Assembly (NCBI GenBank): GCA_964579305.1
Contig: CAZOGY010000159.1
Coordinates: 1-7,059, forward strand
DNA from: JBCBWG01 sp964579305
GTDB taxonomy: Bacteria; Pseudomonadota; Alphaproteobacteria; Rhizobiales; Hyphomicrobiaceae
Direction: 5' to 3'
Length of the DNA: 7,059 nt
Position numbers and translations under genes: made by a program. Below the pieces are notes generated by a model. It was not told the origin of the DNA. It did no database searches and was given only the letters and a program-made list of their open reading frames with translations. Positions 6,583-7,059 of this stretch are shown here, piece by piece; positions within the stretch are counted from its first letter, which is position 1; every line of letters starts with the position of its first letter.

Positions 6583-6611
6583 GCGGCATCGCAATGGCCA
6601 AGCTGTGTCAA
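6583..6611 (-). promoter_or_regulatory. Weak candidate promoter for the DUF2817 gene
   Basis: On the minus strand a perfect TTGACA (6611-6606), within CTTGACA as alphaproteobacteria favour, precedes TGCCGC (6588-6583) by 17 bases. The -35 is convincing and the -10 is poor. A start just after would give a leader of about 95-100 bases before the ATG at 6481. It lies inside the open frame upstream of the chosen start, which fits that part being untranslated. Confidence 0.3.
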
Positions 6612-7059
6612 GACCGAGGCGGGCGCATCAGCGACGCGCGCCATTATGCGTTTGACGAATGCTCGCTGCATTAATTGATCAAAGCGCTGCGGACGCCATG
6701 GTCACTTTGCCCACAAACGTTCAGACAACGTGTGCTGCTCAACGCTCTTTTCATTGATCCGATGCGTTTGTTGCGGACACTTGGTTTTGTCTAAACGCGC
6801 AAGCCCGCGGCGTTGGGATGCGTACGTGGCCCGCGGCGCCGCTCAGCGCTGGCACTTTCCTGCTGGATTGGTTTGGTCTCGGCAAGTGTGTCTATCAGTT
6901 TTGGATCGCACATTATATCGCAACTGAAAAATCGAGAAGCAGTTCAAGCGCGCTCATTACTTACAAATAGGGATGGCCTCATCTTCATTCCAAATACCGG
7001 CTGAAGGGGGGCGATGGGGGGGGTAATCTCCAGCAAGTTTTGAATCAGTTCTGAAACAC

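Larger units (their letters stand above)
6482..7059. other. Right-hand non-coding region
   Basis: These 578 bases hold no gene I can support. Present are the DUF2817 ribosome-binding site and a TTGACA element, an 8-base palindrome TTGATCAA at 6675-6682, an imperfect inverted repeat around 6712-6735 (ACGTT and AACGT), a lone TATAAT on the minus strand at 6917-6912 with no good -35, and two G-runs at 7006-7011 and 7016-7023. From about 6900 the sequence is visibly richer in A and T than the genes. A 63-codon plus-strand frame ending at 7004 has no recognisable features or ribosome-binding site. Confidence 0.5.

Noticed and set aside
6482..6601. 40-residue N-terminal extension of the DUF2817 protein
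   Set aside because: The frame is open, but the ribosome-binding site and the usual family N-terminus support the ATG at 6481, and a TTGACA promoter element falls just upstream of the extension.
6813..7004. 63-codon plus-strand frame near the right end
   Set aside because: It lacks a ribosome-binding site and has no recognisable domain. Its short hydrophobic stretch is not enough to support a gene.

Overview
This window looks like GC-rich chromosomal DNA from an alphaproteobacterium, probably of the Rhizobiales/Hyphomicrobiales type. That placement is an inference from GC-rich coding DNA, GTG starts, the flavour of the protein families and one near-consensus CtrA-like site. No rRNA or marker gene confirms it. 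I see no tRNA, rRNA, CRISPR array, insertion sequence or phage gene.

Layout from left to right. (1) 8-2410, minus strand: a large protein of about 800 residues that I cannot name. It has the two halves of a Clp-ATPase-type N-terminal domain pulled apart by a long Gly/Ser/Tyr-rich segment, then a helical region, a long disordered region, and one membrane segment at the extreme C-terminus. It has no AAA+ ATPase module. (2) 2411-2767: a spacer holding its ribosome-binding site, a CtrA-like motif and an inverted repeat past the next gene. (3) 2768-4153, minus strand: a full-length two-domain chromate transporter of the CHR family (chrA). (4) 4154-4503: a divergent spacer. (5) 4504-5118, plus strand: an exported single-domain rhodanese with its catalytic cysteine. 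(6) 5119-5260: a short convergent spacer with a terminator-like hairpin. (7) 5261-6481, minus strand: a DUF2817-type, M14-like metallopeptidase with zinc-ligand and catalytic motifs present. (8) 6482-7059: non-coding as far as I can tell, with weak promoter-like elements and a G-rich tract.

The genes do not form one obvious operon. chrA and the rhodanese gene are divergent and share a 350-bp spacer, which suggests a loose link through oxyanion/sulfur handling: CHR proteins move chromate and are related to sulfate transport, and rhodaneses transfer sulfane sulfur. The DUF2817 gene is convergent with the rhodanese gene and looks independent. The most unusual item is the Clp_N-like membrane-anchored protein. 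Its split N-domain, aromatic low-complexity insert and tail anchor suggest a membrane-attached scaffold or adaptor rather than a chaperone ATPase, but this is inferred from architecture alone.
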